From Lepus europaeus (lineage: Eukaryota; Chordata; Mammalia; Lagomorpha; Leporidae): 64,000 nucleotides of DNA. Under the pieces are notes generated by a model. That model saw only the letters and a program-made list of their open reading frames with translations, was not told the DNA's origin and did not search any database. The number at the start of each line of letters is the position of its first letter. The first letter of the stretch is position 1. Shown piece after piece: positions 1-13,079 of the stretch. Made by a program: the position numbers and the translations under genes. The stretch lies in the NCBI RefSeq assembly GCF_033115175.1, contig NC_084847.1, forward strand, positions 45,431,905 through 45,495,904. Reading direction: 5' to 3'.

Positions 1-1
1 C

Positions 2-2189
<2,188 letters not shown>

Positions 2190-2265
2190 TTATCTCTATT
2201 TTGGAGACAGAGACCAAGGCTCAGAGGTCAGCAGTGTTCCCCAAGGGCAATCTGTTAGTTTGGAG
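2190..2265 (+). repeat. MIR-type SINE fragment
   Basis: The stretch reads like the old mammalian MIR core: a TATTTTGGAGACAGAGACC-like segment, then GGCTCAGAGGTCAG, then a CCCAAGG-like segment. It is heavily diverged and was called by eye. Confidence 0.4.
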
Positions 2266-2575
2266 GGGGCTGCAGAGCTGGTGGCCAGAACACTCGGAGG
2301 TCCTCATCAGATAAGGCCTGTGGGCCTTACTGTTTGCTGGGCATTCAGGCCAGCCACTGTGGACGTCAGGGGCCTCCCTCAGCCCTCCCTTCCCTGCTCT
2401 TCACTGTTGGAGGGACCTGGGTTGCTGCTGGGCCACCAGTGACACTGCTGTCACAGCTGCCCGCCAGCCCCCGCTTCACTCCCAGGCAACCTGATGCCCT
2501 GAGGACAGGAGCCAGGGTGGAGGACTCTCCATTGGGACTCAGAGCTTTGAGCAAGCAGGAAGTCAGACTGGTGCA

Positions 2576-2870
2576 TTGTACATGTTGTGTGTGTGTGTTG
2601 TCTGCATGTGCACATGTGTGCATTCCATGTGCTATGTGTGAATGTTGTGTGCTTGTGTGCTGTCTCTGTATGTATGTACCTGTGTTCCACATGTAAACTG
2701 TATCTATTGTCTATATGTTGTATGCTGTGTATCTCATCTGTTGTGCATGTTGTATGGTTATGCATATTGTGTTTGTTTATGTGTTGTGCACATGAGTGCC
2801 ATGTGCATGCACAAGTGTCATATGTATAATGTGTGGTTTGTTCCTGGGTACACACATGTGTGTTGCAGCA
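2576..2870 (+). repeat. Degenerate TG-rich simple repeat
   Basis: A run of TGTGTG, TGTGC and ATGTGT words with interruptions. Cysteine-rich frames in it on the plus strand come only from the TGT/TGC content. Confidence 0.8.
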
Positions 2871-3499
2871 GAGAGGAACTCGGGCTACAAAGTGTGTGCA
2901 ATGTTGAGAGAAGTAATGGGAGTGGAGTAGGAGGATCTTGGCTCTCAGCTTATGGGTCAAGGAGGAGCAGGAAGCATACCTTGCTGTATTCTGAAAATGG
3001 GCGCTGAGTTAGGGCTGGTAGCAGCGGCCTCTCTTTGCTCTCCCCTGCAGTGATGAACAGGCAGTGTCCATTCCAGGGGGAAGAGACAGTAAAAACAACA
3101 CAAAAATCCAAACCCAAACAGACACTTCAGCAAGTAGAAAAACAATGTCATTTTAGATAGTGTGAAGTTTTGGGGGTTATGGGGAACTAGGACAGGGCAG
3201 AAGACTTTAGGTGAGGAATCCAAGGAAGAAGGGGGTAGCCATGCCCATTTGCCTGCACCTTATCTGTGGCTGAGCAGGGCAACACACAGAATCTGGAGTG
3301 GGAGATTTACTCTCTGCCCTCCACAGAAGACGTTTGTTGACCCTGGCATAGATTTTCCATGCCTTTGTATTTATGCAACATCTCTGGAATGAGAGAACAA
3401 ATAACTGAGATGAGAGGGTGATAACGTAAGCAGATGGTTACGTTTTTAGAGTTGCAGAGATACAGAAGCGGGGGGGGGTGTCTTTGATCCACTAGTACA
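2871..3499. other. Non-coding DNA, nothing recognised
   Basis: Mixed-composition sequence without a convincing exon or repeat. A short G run lies at about 3470-3478. Confidence 0.5.
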
Positions 3500-3590
3500 C
3501 CTCCCAAAATGGACACAATGGCTGGAGCTGGACCAATCCAAAGCCAGGAGCCAGGAATTTTTCTGGGTCTCCCAACCTGGGGATTTTACC
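3500..3590 (-). mobile_element. CSINE fragment
   Basis: Reads as the antisense of the CSINE body (GCTGGAGCTGG, AAGCCAGGAGCCAGGA, GGGTCTCCCA), with both ends missing. It abuts the L1 remnant that follows. Confidence 0.7.
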
Positions 3591-4995
3591 TTAAAACACT
3601 AGAACAGCAAAGTAAATCTTAAGAAAGTGGAAGGAGGAACAAGATACAAACTGAAATAAATCCAATGGAATAGAAAATATCACAACAGAAATTCAGTGAG
3701 ACCAAAATACAATTCTTTGAAAACTCAGTGACACAGACAAAACAATTATGCACAGGAAACAAGGGAAAAAAGGGAACAGACTCAAGTGACTTCACAACAG
3801 AAACGACAGAGAGGACATGACTACCCTCCTTACCAAAATAATAATCAGAAAACACTATGGAAAGCTAAGGCACCAAGAATTTGTTCAATGTCGATACAGT
3901 GTGGACTGATTCTCAGAAAGACACAAACCGCTAAAACTGAATACAGTAAAACAAAAAACCCTAAATACACTTATAATTTGAAAAGAGACTGCAGTAGAAG
4001 GATACAAACACACATGAAGAAAACTCCAGGACCAGACAGCTCCACCAGTGAAAACTCCCATATAAAGGATAATTATAATCCGTTGTTTGTACACCCTTCC
4101 AAAAAGGAAATGCAGAGGAAAAGCCTTCCATTTTATTTCATCAGACCAGTGTTATCCCAACATCCTAACAAACACATCATAAAGAAAATGGCACATAAAT
4201 ATCCATCATGAATGTGTCACATGCCTCAACAAAATATTATCAAATGCAATCCGGAAGCACAACCAAAGCTTAGCACACTGTGCGCAACTGCAGAGTTACT
4301 CAGGGAATGCAAGGAAGGCTACCATACAAAAGCAATATATCCCAAAACAGAATCAACATGGGAAAAGCCCACAAAGTATCCCGATAGACACAGAAAACCT
4401 AGTTCACAAAACCTTCATTACTTTGCAGTATTAAAAAAATAAAATCATCAAGGCCGGCGCCGTGGCTCACTAGGCTAATCCTCCGCCTTGCGGCGCCGGC
4501 ACACCAGGTGCTAGTCCCGGTCGGGGCACCGATCCTGTCCCGGTTGCCCCTCTTCCAGGCCAGCTCTCTGCTGTGGCCAGGGAGTGCAGTGGAGGATGGC
4601 CCAAGTCCTTGGGCCCTGCACCCGTATGGGAGACCAGGAGAAGCACCTGGCTCCTGCCATCGGAACAGCGCGGTGCGCCGGCCGCAGCGCGCCTACCGAG
4701 GTGGCCATTGGAGGGTGAACCAACGGCAAAAGGAAGACCTTTCTCTCTGTCTCTCTCTCACTGTCCACTCTGCCTGTCAAAAATTAAAAAATAAATAAAT
4801 AAAATAAAATAAAATCATCAAATTAGGAATGGAAGTTACACCTCGGCCTGACAAGGCTCTTTCATGAAAAACCCACAGAGCACTAACAGCACACCAAATG
4901 CCAGGAACCCGAAACTGTCCTCCTAGACTAGGACACAGACAAGCATTTTCGCTCTCGTTCCTCCTGACAACACTCTCAGAGGTCTAGAGCAGGGT
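3560..4995 (+). mobile_element. Old L1 ORF2 remnant, split by a CSINE
   Basis: The sequence follows the sense strand of mammalian L1 ORF2, with many substitutions and indels. Recognisable landmarks are CCAGGACCAGACAG at about 4027, AATATCCATCATGAATG at about 4198, CTCAACAAAATATTATC at about 4219, GGAATGCAAGGAAGG at about 4302, AATTAGGAATGGAAG at about 4820 and GAAAAACCCACAGAGC at about 4867. These come from the endonuclease-reverse transcriptase linker and the N-terminal half of the reverse transcriptase. All frames are broken, so it is dead. A young CSINE sits inside it at 4452-4805 with a clean target duplication, and the L1 alignment resumes directly after. Confidence 0.85.
4452..4805 (+). 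mobile_element. Full-length young CSINE, nested in L1
   Basis: Complete leporid C-SINE. It has a tRNA-like head (GGCCGGCGCCGTGGCTCACT), a B-box-like GGTGCTAGTCCCGG, a middle GATGGCCCAAGTCCTTGGG, a CT-rich stretch and an A-rich tail. A perfect 16-bp target-site duplication (AAAATAAAATCATCAA) flanks it at 4436-4451 and 4806-4821. High CpG content in the head and the intact duplication mark a recent insertion. Confidence 0.95.
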
Positions 4996-5019
4996 GGGTG
5001 GGCCCTCAGAGAGCAAACA

Positions 5020-5560
5020 GACGGGAACGCGGGGCCCTTCCGGGAGGACACCAAGCCACCTCTGCTCTCGCACAGCTGCTCGCAACCTGGGGACCCTTCC
5101 AGACCGTCCACACAGCACGACCGCGACTCCACCTGTGCCTTCGGGACCCAAGGGCAACAGGCACGCCGGCAGCCAAGACCCCCAGCGGGAAATCGCAACA
5201 GCCGCGCATTACTCACCTCCAAGGGGGCCCGGGCTGCTTGCTGGACAGAGGCCCGCCAAGGCCATTGCTTCCTGAAGGGTCCGAAGAAGAGAACCGCACC
5301 TGGGAAACAGCGCGGCAGCCTCAGACATGCAGCCTCTCCTGATGCCGGCCTGACCCGGAGGCCGCTGGGTCTCCCTCAGGATTGGCCAGCAGCGTTGTGG
5401 ACAGCTCCTCACTGCTTGTGCAGGCTCTCTCGGGCAGCAGCAGACGCTGTGCTGACTCCCACAAAAGCGCTAGCGGGGCAGTCTGGGCCAGGAGTGCGTG
5501 CAGATGCACTTCTGGGTCACAGCGCCAGGCGCAGGTGCACTCCCCACTGGCTGTCACCAT
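5020..5560 (-). promoter_or_regulatory. CpG-rich block, candidate promoter with first exon
   Basis: A compact CpG-dense block in otherwise CpG-poor surroundings. On the minus strand it has a CCAAT box (GGCCAAT, 5381-5387), an ATG at 5328, and a consensus splice donor GGAG/GTGAGTA with the last exon base at 5217. This is what a housekeeping-type promoter with a first exon would look like. The frame from that ATG would give about 37 residues beginning MSEAAALF before the donor, which I do not recognise, so the exon may be non-coding. No matching second exon was identified to the left. The CUB-like exon at 80-194 is on the same strand, but nothing shows the two belong together. Confidence 0.4.
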
Positions 5561-5654
5561 GGCGCCACGGGATGCATCTGTGCACTGCCACATCCAGTGT
5601 TTGTCTGATGCCCCAGGCCCGCTTCAGTCAGCTGCTTCTGCTCCAGGTGTGACC

Positions 5655-5832
5655 CAGCCAATGCAGTTTCAGGCCAAAGCTAGAAGCCCAAAACTCAAAC
5701 CGGGTTTCCGCATGAGTAGCAGGGACCCAGGGAGCACATTCACAGGAAGCTGGATCAGACGAAGAGGAGCCTGAACTCAAACCAGAAACTCCAGTATGGG
5801 ATGCAGGCATCCCACTGCACCGAATGGCTGCA
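5655..5832 (-). mobile_element. Old CSINE fragment
   Basis: Antisense of an old CSINE subfamily: GTAGCAGGGACCCAGG, AGGAAGCTGGATCAGA, and CAGTATGGGATGCAGGCATC near the tRNA-like head. Strongly diverged. Confidence 0.7.
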
Positions 5833-7238
5833 ATGTCCATCTGTTAACCAACGTCTCCCTCAACACTCACTCATGTATCCATTTCAAACACAGCCCTACT
5901 TCCATCTGAAAAGGAAAGAGGCAGGGAAAAAAGAAAAAAAAAAAAGGACATTTGGCTTTCTCCAACACACGTTCCCTGTGAACAAATTCCCTACCCTGCC
6001 CCAGATGTTATCTCCCAGGATCTCTGTGGACAGGAGGGCCCTGCAAGGACAGCGATCCTAAAAGGAAATCTCCTCCAGCCACCAGTCACCTTCCCTGCCT
6101 CTAGCCCCTGCCCAGCTGTGTGAGTCACTACAGCCATCCCAAGGGGCCTGGGCAAAATGCAGAGTATTTTCCTCACTGGGAGGGAAGGCAGAAAAAAAGA
6201 ATGAATTCATCGTTTATTACCACATGAGCCCCTCTGGCCTCAGAAAAGCTGGTTTTCATTTTCCCTCTCCAATAAAAAGAGTCTTTTCCCATCTTACTTA
6301 TAATTCTTCTAATGAACAAAGCAGCACGTTACTCACCATGGAAGACTCCCTGAGACTAGAATCCAACGGGGGACACCTCCCCCCACTCAGGCATCTCCTA
6401 AAACACAGAGGAGAAACAAAACTCCATCAGGAGAGGAAAGAATTATTAGGAAGAAGCTATAAATGCAGATACCTCTAACTTGAATAAACTCTTAAAGAAA
6501 AAAAAAAAACAGCACCAGGAAACATGAGGCGGCTGAGATCCAGCAGAGAGAGGTCCAGGGCAGATGTTCCTCGCTGGTTCCTACGTGCCCATGACATCAG
6601 GAACACTCTGCATTTAAGGAAGATAGGCACAACCAGCCTCAGGACTTCTAAGTCCTCCTCCCACGGGTCTCCCCACCCATCAACCCAAGAGGTCCTGAAG
6701 AAAACAGGGCTGAGGCCTGGTCCAGGTGCAGAACTGACATGAAGAGCAGATGCTTCTCCTAAACAGAAACGTCTGTGTCTGATGGGGATGAGAAGAGGGC
6801 TCTCCCGGCGCTTGGTGCAAACCAGCCTTGATTTCACGGCTCTGGCAGCAGGAGACACAGGGAAGTCAGCGCATTCTCCTCTGCTGCATGACACCCAAAT
6901 GTCCATCAAGTCCCAGGCTCACACCTCAAATGATGCCATCAACACATCCCCCGGGTGCTCAGCCATGGGGTCTTTCAGTCAGCTCCGACACTGACAACCC
7001 ATCTCACACAGGGCAGAACCTCCAACAACACATCTCATTCAGATTCCACTTCAAGTGCAGGGATGAGCTGGAGAGACTGGGAGAAATATGCATACAATGA
7101 GAAAGCAGTAAGAGCGAGCCACCCTCCAGAAATGGGGGGAGGAAAGGGGCTTTTCATCAACTCTGGACAGTCAGCACCTCCCCCTAAGCAGCCGAAGCCA
7201 CAAGTCATCTGTCCCCTTCTCCTGTGGTATGTAGTTCT
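5833..7238. other. Non-coding DNA, nothing recognised
   Basis: Contains short A-runs (5930-5945, 6495-6509) and several open frames of 60-145 codons on both strands, none resembling a known protein or flanked by convincing splice sites. Confidence 0.5.
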
Positions 7239-7581
7239 TTAAAAAAAGAAAAAAAGAGATCTATTTACTTATTTAAAAGTCAGAGTTACACAGAAAGAGA
7301 AGGAGAGGCAGAGAGGGAGAGGTCTTCCATCCTCTGGTTCACTCCCCAGTTGGCCACAATGGCCAGAGCTGGGCTGATCTGAAGCCAGAAGCCAGGAGCT
7401 TCTTCCAGGTCCCCTACATGGATACAGGGGCCCAAGGACTTGGGCCATCTTCTACTGCTTTCCCAGACCATCACAGAGAGCTGGGTCGGAAGTAGAGCAA
7501 CCAGGTCTCGAACCGGCACCCACCTGGGATGCCGGCACTGCAGCTGGTGGCTTTACCCGCTATGCCACAGTGCTGGCCCTG
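7239..7581 (-). mobile_element. CSINE
   Basis: Near-complete antisense CSINE. The A-tail appears as a T/A-rich left end, followed by the GA-rich stretch and a tRNA-like head ending GCTATGCCACAGTGCTGGCCC. An imperfect 12-bp target duplication (GTATGTAGTTCT at 7227-7238, GTGTGTACTTCT at 7582-7593) suggests moderate age. Confidence 0.9.
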
Positions 7582-7680
7582 GTGTGTACTTCTGATGACC
7601 ACAAAACTTCCTTTCCAATTAGCGCTCTGACAACCAAGACCAGGGTAACTAGCAATGACATTCATCAGTCTAGTAATCTG

Positions 7681-7996
7681 TTTTTTTTTTTAAGATTTAT
7701 TTATTTGTTTGAAAGGCAGAGTGACAGAGAGGCACAGGCAGAGAGAAAAGTCTTCCATCCACTGGTTCACTTCCCAGATGGTCACAATGGCTGAAGCTGC
7801 ACCAACCCGAAGCCAGGAGCTGCTTCTTTTTTCAATGTAGGTGCAGGGGCCCAAGCACTTGGGCCATCTTCTACAGCTTTCCCAGGGCATAGCAGAGAGC
7901 CGTATTGGAAGTGGAGCAGCTGGGACTCGAACTGGAGCCCATATGGGATGCCAGCACTGTAGGTGGCAACTACCCGCTATGCCACAGATCCGGCCC
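7681..7996 (-). mobile_element. CSINE
   Basis: Antisense CSINE with a poly-T left end and the head CTATGCCACAGATCCGGCCC at its right end. An imperfect target duplication (CTAGTAATCTG at 7670-7680, CTAGTCATTTG at 7997-8007) flanks it. Confidence 0.9.
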
Positions 7997-8091
7997 CTAG
8001 TCATTTGTTTTCAAGAACAACTTGAGGAAGCCAACAGATGAGAATGTCCCAGGTCATCTCTGGGGACACCTGAGGTTGAAAACCTAATGGG

Positions 8092-8442
8092 TGCCAGCGC
8101 CGTGGCTCAACAGGCTAATCCTCTGCCTAGCGGCACCAGCACACCGGGTTTTAGTCCCGGTCGGGGCACCAGATTCTGTCCCGGTTGCCCCTCTTCCAGG
8201 CCAGCTCTCTGCTATGGCCTGGGAGTGCAGTGGAGAATGGCCCAAGTGCTTGGGCCCTGTACCCCATGGGAGACCAGAAGCACCTGGCTCCTGCCTTTGG
8301 ATCAGTGTGGTGCGCCGGCCGCAGCGCGCAGGCCATGGCGGCCATTGGAGGGTGAACCAACGGCAAAAAGGAAGACCTTTCTCTCTGTCTCTCTCTCTCT
8401 CACACTGTCCACTCTGCCTGTCAAAAAAAAGAAAAAAAGAAA
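8092..8442 (+). mobile_element. Full-length young CSINE
   Basis: Complete sense CSINE close in sequence to the one at 4452. It is flanked by a perfect 14-bp target duplication (GAAAACCTAATGGG at 8078-8091 and 8443-8456). It landed at the 5' end of the older CSINE that follows. Confidence 0.95.
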
Positions 8443-8456
8443 GAAAACCTAATGGG

Positions 8457-8770
8457 GCAGGCACTTGGCACTGGCTTGAACAACTACATCCAAATCTCAG
8501 TGCCTAGGTTCAAGTTCCAGCTCCACTACTGATTCCAGTTTCCTGCTACCATGTCCTGTGAGAGGAAGCAGGTGGTGGCCCACGTAGCTGGGCCCTTCCA
8601 CTCACAGGGACACAAGGAATAAGTTCCTGGTTTCTGACTTTGACCCAGCTCAGCCGCCCCAATCATTTTAGGAGTTGGGGAGTAAATCAATGGATAGGAG
8701 TGTTGATGTCTGTGTATCTTTTTCTCTGTCTGTGGCTATGTCTCTTTCAAACAAATAAAATAAATAAATA
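8457..8770 (+). mobile_element. Old CSINE
   Basis: Sense copy of an older subfamily: GTTCAAGTTCCAGCTCCAC, AGCTGGGCCCTTCCAC, then a CTGTCTGTGGCTATGTCTC stretch and an AAATAAATAAATA tail. Confidence 0.75.
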
Positions 8771-8869
8771 TTTTTGAGTGAGAAGGGGTTTGTGGCAGGG
8801 CATTATCATCGGCTAAAAGGTCAAAGTGTATTCAACTTCAATGCACTCATGATAGTAACTACAACACTG

Positions 8870-9187
8870 ATTTTTCTTTTTGAGATAGAGTTACAGACAG
8901 AAAATGGGAGAGGGAGAGAGAGAGAGAGAGAGGTCTTCCATCCCTGGTTCACTCCCCAAATGGCCACAACAGCTGGAGCTGGGACAGTCGGAAGCCAGGA
9001 GCCAGGAGCTTCATTCGGTCTCCACACAGGTGCAGGGGCCCAAGCACTTGGGCAATCTGCTGCTGCTTTCCAGGCCATAGCAGAGAGCTGGATTAGAAGT
9101 GGAACATCCGAGACTCAAACTGGCACCCATATGGGATGCCAGCACGGCAGGTGGCAGCTTTACCAGCTATGCCACAGCACCAGCCCC
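8870..9187 (-). mobile_element. CSINE
   Basis: Antisense CSINE with a GA-rich stretch (about 8908-8932) and the head CTATGCCACAGCACCAGCCC. A T-rich duplication, ACTGATTTTT on the left and ATTGATTTTT on the right, probably marks the target site. Confidence 0.9.
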
Positions 9188-9300
9188 CACATGATTGATT
9201 TTTAAATGCTTTTTTCTTTTCAATCAAAAGAAAACCAAAGAATCATAATTAGGGTCTAAGAGCAAAGTACAAATAGCTTTATAAAAATAAGTTATAAATG

Positions 9301-9604
9301 GGCCATCACTGTGGCTTAGCAGGTAAAGCCACCACCTGTATCCCATCAGGGTGCCAGTTCGAGTCCTGGCTGCTCCATTTCTGATCCAGCTCTCTGTGAT
9401 GGACTGGAACAGCAGTAGAAGATGGCCCAAGTGATTGGGCCCCTGCACCCACATGGGAGACCCAGAAGAAGCTCCTGGTTCCTGACTTCAGAAGGGCCCA
9501 GTTCCAGCTGTTGCAGCCATTGAGGTAGTGAACCATCAGATGGAAGCCCTCTCTTTCTCTTTCTCTGCCTCTTTGTAACTCAGCCTTTCGAATAAATCTT
9601 TTAA
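9301..9604 (+). mobile_element. CSINE
   Basis: Sense CSINE from GGCCATCACTGTGGCTTAGC to the tail CTTTCGAATAAATCTTTTAA. It belongs to a subfamily different from the young copies at 4.4 and 8.1 kb. Confidence 0.9.
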
Positions 9605-9742
9605 AAAAGCTATGAACATAATTGACAATTATACTTTAGAAGGACTTGCCTCAGGAGAATTTGGCTAACTACACATTGCTGGGGAGGTACTACTGCTAGA
9701 AGTCAAACATCCCAACTCAAGGTCACACAAAAGACAGGTACC

Positions 9743-10088
9743 ATAGAAAATTAATTAATTTTTTAAAAAAATATTATGTAGGATCTCTGTCTTTAATGTG
9801 CTGTACACTCTTATTTAATGCTATAACCAGTACTCCAACAGTATTTTTTTTCTCACTTTGTGTTGCTATATGGGGGCAAACTGTTGAAATCGTTACCCAA
9901 TTTATACTAAACTGATCTTTTGTATATAAAGAGAATTGAAAATGAATCATGATGTGATTGGAAGGGGAGAGGGAGCGGGAAAGGGGAGGGTTGTGGGTGG
10001 GAGGGAAGTTTTGGGAGGGGGAAGCCATTGTAACCCATGAGCTGTACTTTGGAAATTTATATTCATTAAATAAAAGTTTAATAAAAAA
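9743..10088 (+). mobile_element. 5'-truncated rabbit L1, 3' UTR only
   Basis: Matches the 3' end of young rabbit L1: TTAATGTGCTGTACACTC, then ATATAAAGAGAATTGAAAATG, a G-rich polypurine tract (9959-10021), and the terminal ATTCATTAAATAAAAG before the A-tail. A perfect 14-bp target duplication (AAAAGACAGGTACC at 9729-9742 and 10089-10102) shows a recent insertion of only about 0.35 kb. The tract has repeated GGGG runs and could form a G-quadruplex. Confidence 0.95.
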
Positions 10089-10150
10089 AAAAGACAGGTA
10101 CCCAATGACAAAAACTAGGTTTCATTAAAGCATAACTTATAAGAACTCTT

Positions 10151-10470
10151 GGCCAGTGCCACAGCTCACTAGGCTAATCCTCTGCCTGTGGCACCAGTAC
10201 TCCAGGTTCTAGTCCCTGTTGGGGCACCAGTTCTGTCCCGGTCACTCCCCTCCCAGTCCAGCTCTCTGCTGTAGCCCAGGAAGGCAGTGGAGGATGGCCC
10301 AAGTGCTTGGGCCCTGTACCTGCATGGGAGACCAGGAGGAAGCACGTGGCTCCTGGCTTTGGATCAGCGCAGCACACTGGCCGTAAGAGCCATTTGGGGG
10401 GTGAACCAAGGGAAGGAAGACCTTTCTCTCTCTCTCTCTCTCACTGTCTAACGCTGCCTGTCAAAAACAA
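10151..10470 (+). mobile_element. CSINE
   Basis: Sense CSINE with a short deletion in the tRNA-like head. The flanks AAGAACTCTT (10141-10150) and AAGAACTTTT (10471-10480) form an imperfect target duplication. Confidence 0.92.
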
Positions 10471-10565
10471 AAGAACTTTTGTCTGAGATATAAAATATAG
10501 AGAAATACATTGTTAATTTTATATATTTAATATCCAAAAGCAGGAAATGCAAAAATTAGTCCTGT

Positions 10566-10881
10566 TTTTCTTAAGGTTTATTTCATTTATTTGAAAGCCA
10601 GAGTGACAGAGAGAGGGAGAGAGACAAAGAGAGAGATATCTTCCATTTGTTGGTTCATTCCCCAGATGGCTGCAGCTGCCAGGGCTGACCCACGCCAAAC
10701 CCAGGAGCCAGGAGCCTCCTCGGAGTCGCCTACATGAGTGGCAGGGGCCCAAACACTTGGGCCATCTTCTGCTGCAGGTAGCTGGATCAGAAATGGAGCA
10801 GCTGTGGCACAAACTAACACTGACCTGAGATGCTGGCAGTGAAAGCAGCAGCTTTATCTGCCTTGCCACAATGCCAGCCCC
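10566..10881 (-). mobile_element. CSINE
   Basis: Antisense older CSINE, from a T-rich left end with a GAGAGAGGGAGAGAG stretch to a head ending GCCACAATGCCAGCCCCC. Confidence 0.88.
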
Positions 10882-11263
10882 CGAAATTATGGTTGTTATA
10901 ATAATGCTAAAATACACACACCTTAAGCCAAGAATGTTAGAGCTAGAAGGGACTGCTAGAAAATATATCAATTTAACAGTAAAAGAAGTAAAACTTTGGA
11001 AACTTAACTTTTGCATTTTCCCATTTGTGCTAATTCATATAACTACTCTAGTGTACTTAATTTTATTCTAAACATAAGAAAGAAGGAAACTGGGGTAAGT
11101 GGAAGGAAGAAAAGGAGAAAAAGAGAAAACAGAAGGAAATGAGCAAAGTACCCAAAATGCTTTTATCTCCTTGATATGAAGGCATCCTTCTTGGGTCCTC
11201 AGAATAAGCTTCCTGTGCCCACCGTTACCCTTAGTTTTCCTTCTGTCCTCTAGGGTCTTACAC
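10882..11263. other. Non-coding DNA, nothing firm
   Basis: A short motif (TTAGAGCTAGAAGGGACTGC at about 10937) recalls an old mammalian interspersed repeat, but not clearly enough to name. The rest is purine-rich, then unique. Confidence 0.45.
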
Positions 11264-11705
11264 ATGAGAGAGTGTGTGTGTGTGTGTGAGCCTGTGTGCC
11301 TATGTGTTCACATATGTGTGCCTGTGCGTACCATGTATGTGTCTGCAAGTGTCAGTGCCTGTATGTATGAGTGTGTGTGCAGTGTGTTCCTCTGTATATG
11401 CCATATGCATATGTGTGCCTGTGTGTCCACATATGTGCCTGTGTGAGTATGCACTGTGTGCATGCCTGTGTGTGTCATGAATATGCCTGTGAATGTGAGT
11501 GTATGTGAGTGTGTGCCTCTGTGTTGCCATGTGCATGTGTGTGCCTGTGTGTCATATGTGTCCACATATGTGCCTATGTGAGTATGCACTGTGTACATAC
11601 CTGTGTGGTCATGTGTGTGCCTGTGAGTGTGCACGCCTGTGTATGCCATTAGTATGCCTGGGAGTGTGAGTATGTGCAGTGTGTGCAAGTATGGGTTCAC
11701 AGTGC
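11264..11705 (+). repeat. Degenerate TGTGTGCC minisatellite
   Basis: About 440 bp of loosely repeated TGTGTGCCTGTGTG words with periodic CATATG and CACATATG interruptions. Short frames of Cys/Val on the plus strand and His/Thr on the minus strand are artefacts. Confidence 0.8.
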
Positions 11706-11879
11706 TGGCTTTTCTCTCCAGCCCCCTTTGTGCTTTTCCCCATCCTCCTTCCATGCCTCCTTCCTGCTTTTCCTCCTTCCCTCAACCTGCATCTGCTCCA
11801 CAAATCCTCACAACACAAAAGATACAAACAAGAAATTCTAGAACTGAAATTTCTTTACAATGCTACATATCTCTTATAA

Positions 11880-11985
11880 CCCTTTCGATATGGAAAACTG
11901 ACATTCTGAAAGGTTACATACATAATTTGCCCAAAGTTGCAAAACTAATAAATGACAGAATCAAAATAAAAATCCAAGGATTCCC
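11880..11985 (+). mobile_element. MIR-type SINE fragment
   Basis: Diverged sense MIR. It shows a GATATGGAAAACTGA segment, a TTTGCCCAAAGTTGCA segment and AATAAATGACAGAATC, in the order and spacing of the MIR core. Confidence 0.55.
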
Positions 11986-12118
11986 ATTAATGCACCTAAG
12001 GAACGCACAGAAAGTTATTTTTAAATCCCACGTGGGGAAGATCTTTCTCAGAAACAAGATGTAAAGGTTTTTGAATAAATACCTTACATATTTTATTGCG
12101 TTAAATATTTTTGTCTGG

Positions 12119-12124
<6 letters not shown>

Positions 12125-12186
<62 letters not shown>

Positions 12187-12188
12187 AC
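12125..12188 (+). repeat. (TC)n(AC)n compound microsatellite
   Basis: About 19 TC units run straight into about 13 AC units. A likely length-polymorphic site. Confidence 0.97.
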
Positions 12189-12574
12189 CAAATTCAAAAC
12201 AAATGACAAATTAAATGGGAAACTTTGCAACACAAATGACAAAAGCTAATTTCCTTAATTTATAAAGTGTTTACATATCAATAAAGAAAACTTCTTTTAA
12301 ATGTAATTTCATGATGAAAGAAATTCAAATGAATTTTAGAGATTTTTTAAATCCCTTTAAATTAAATAAATACAAATTAAAAGCCAACCTACCATTTTTT
12401 CATTTATACTGCTGAAAAGTCAAAGTAGTAACATACAGAAAAGTCATTCTAATTCACTGTTCCCTGAGTCTAAATCTCTGGGGCTGAGTGGCCATATGCC
12501 TATCAAAAGATTCAACGTGCATCCACTTAGGAAGTCACCAATCCCACCTCTCAGACTGTGTCCTCCCATACTCG

Positions 12575-12840
12575 CCTCACATGCACAGGAACAAGCTGAG
12601 GTGTTCATAACAGCAAAACTGGAAACAACCTAAATGTCCAGGGACAGAAAACCTTTAAACACTCATTTTCCAAACAACAGAATACCTCACATGGAATATC
12701 ATGCAGTCATTAAAAGAAGGAGGCTGATAGGCATAAACTGAAGAAAATGTCCCCCCAAAAGACTCATTTAGTGAAAAATACTGAAGCTTCTTTAATATAA
12801 AAGGGGATGTATATGTGGACTAAGATGCACACACAGAATT
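12575..12840 (+). mobile_element. Old L1 3'-end fragment
   Basis: Sense sequence recalling the 3' end of ancient mammalian L1: GTTCATAACAGCAAAACTGG, AACCTAAATGTCCAGGGAC, and TGGAATATCATGCAGTCAT. No coding capacity. Confidence 0.65.
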
Positions 12841-13079
12841 CCCCCAAACACAGAGGGACCACTAACAGTCCATCACACCAAAACTCCAGAGGAACCTTCG
12901 GACTCTTCTAGTTCTGAAAAGCTCTTATCTTAATAAGCTCCTCCCACCATGAACCTGCCTTAGCTTTCCTCAAGAATGCCCTTGACCTCGTGAACATTAC
13001 ACAATGAAGGTCTCTGTTCCTTCTGAACCCATCCTTCCTCCTACCAATTCATCAACTGGGACTTCTTTCTACACCCAGG

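Noticed and set aside
4452..4540. tRNA gene in the CSINE head
   Set aside because: The A/B-box-like segments belong to the tRNA-derived SINE head; no complete cloverleaf with an anticodon arm was evident.
11264..11705. Relation between the TGTGTGCC repeat and the heptamer satellite
   Set aside because: Both contain CCTGTGTG words, but the 11-kb repeat lacks CCTGTAG, the 7-bp register and the inverted arms. The likeness is compositional.
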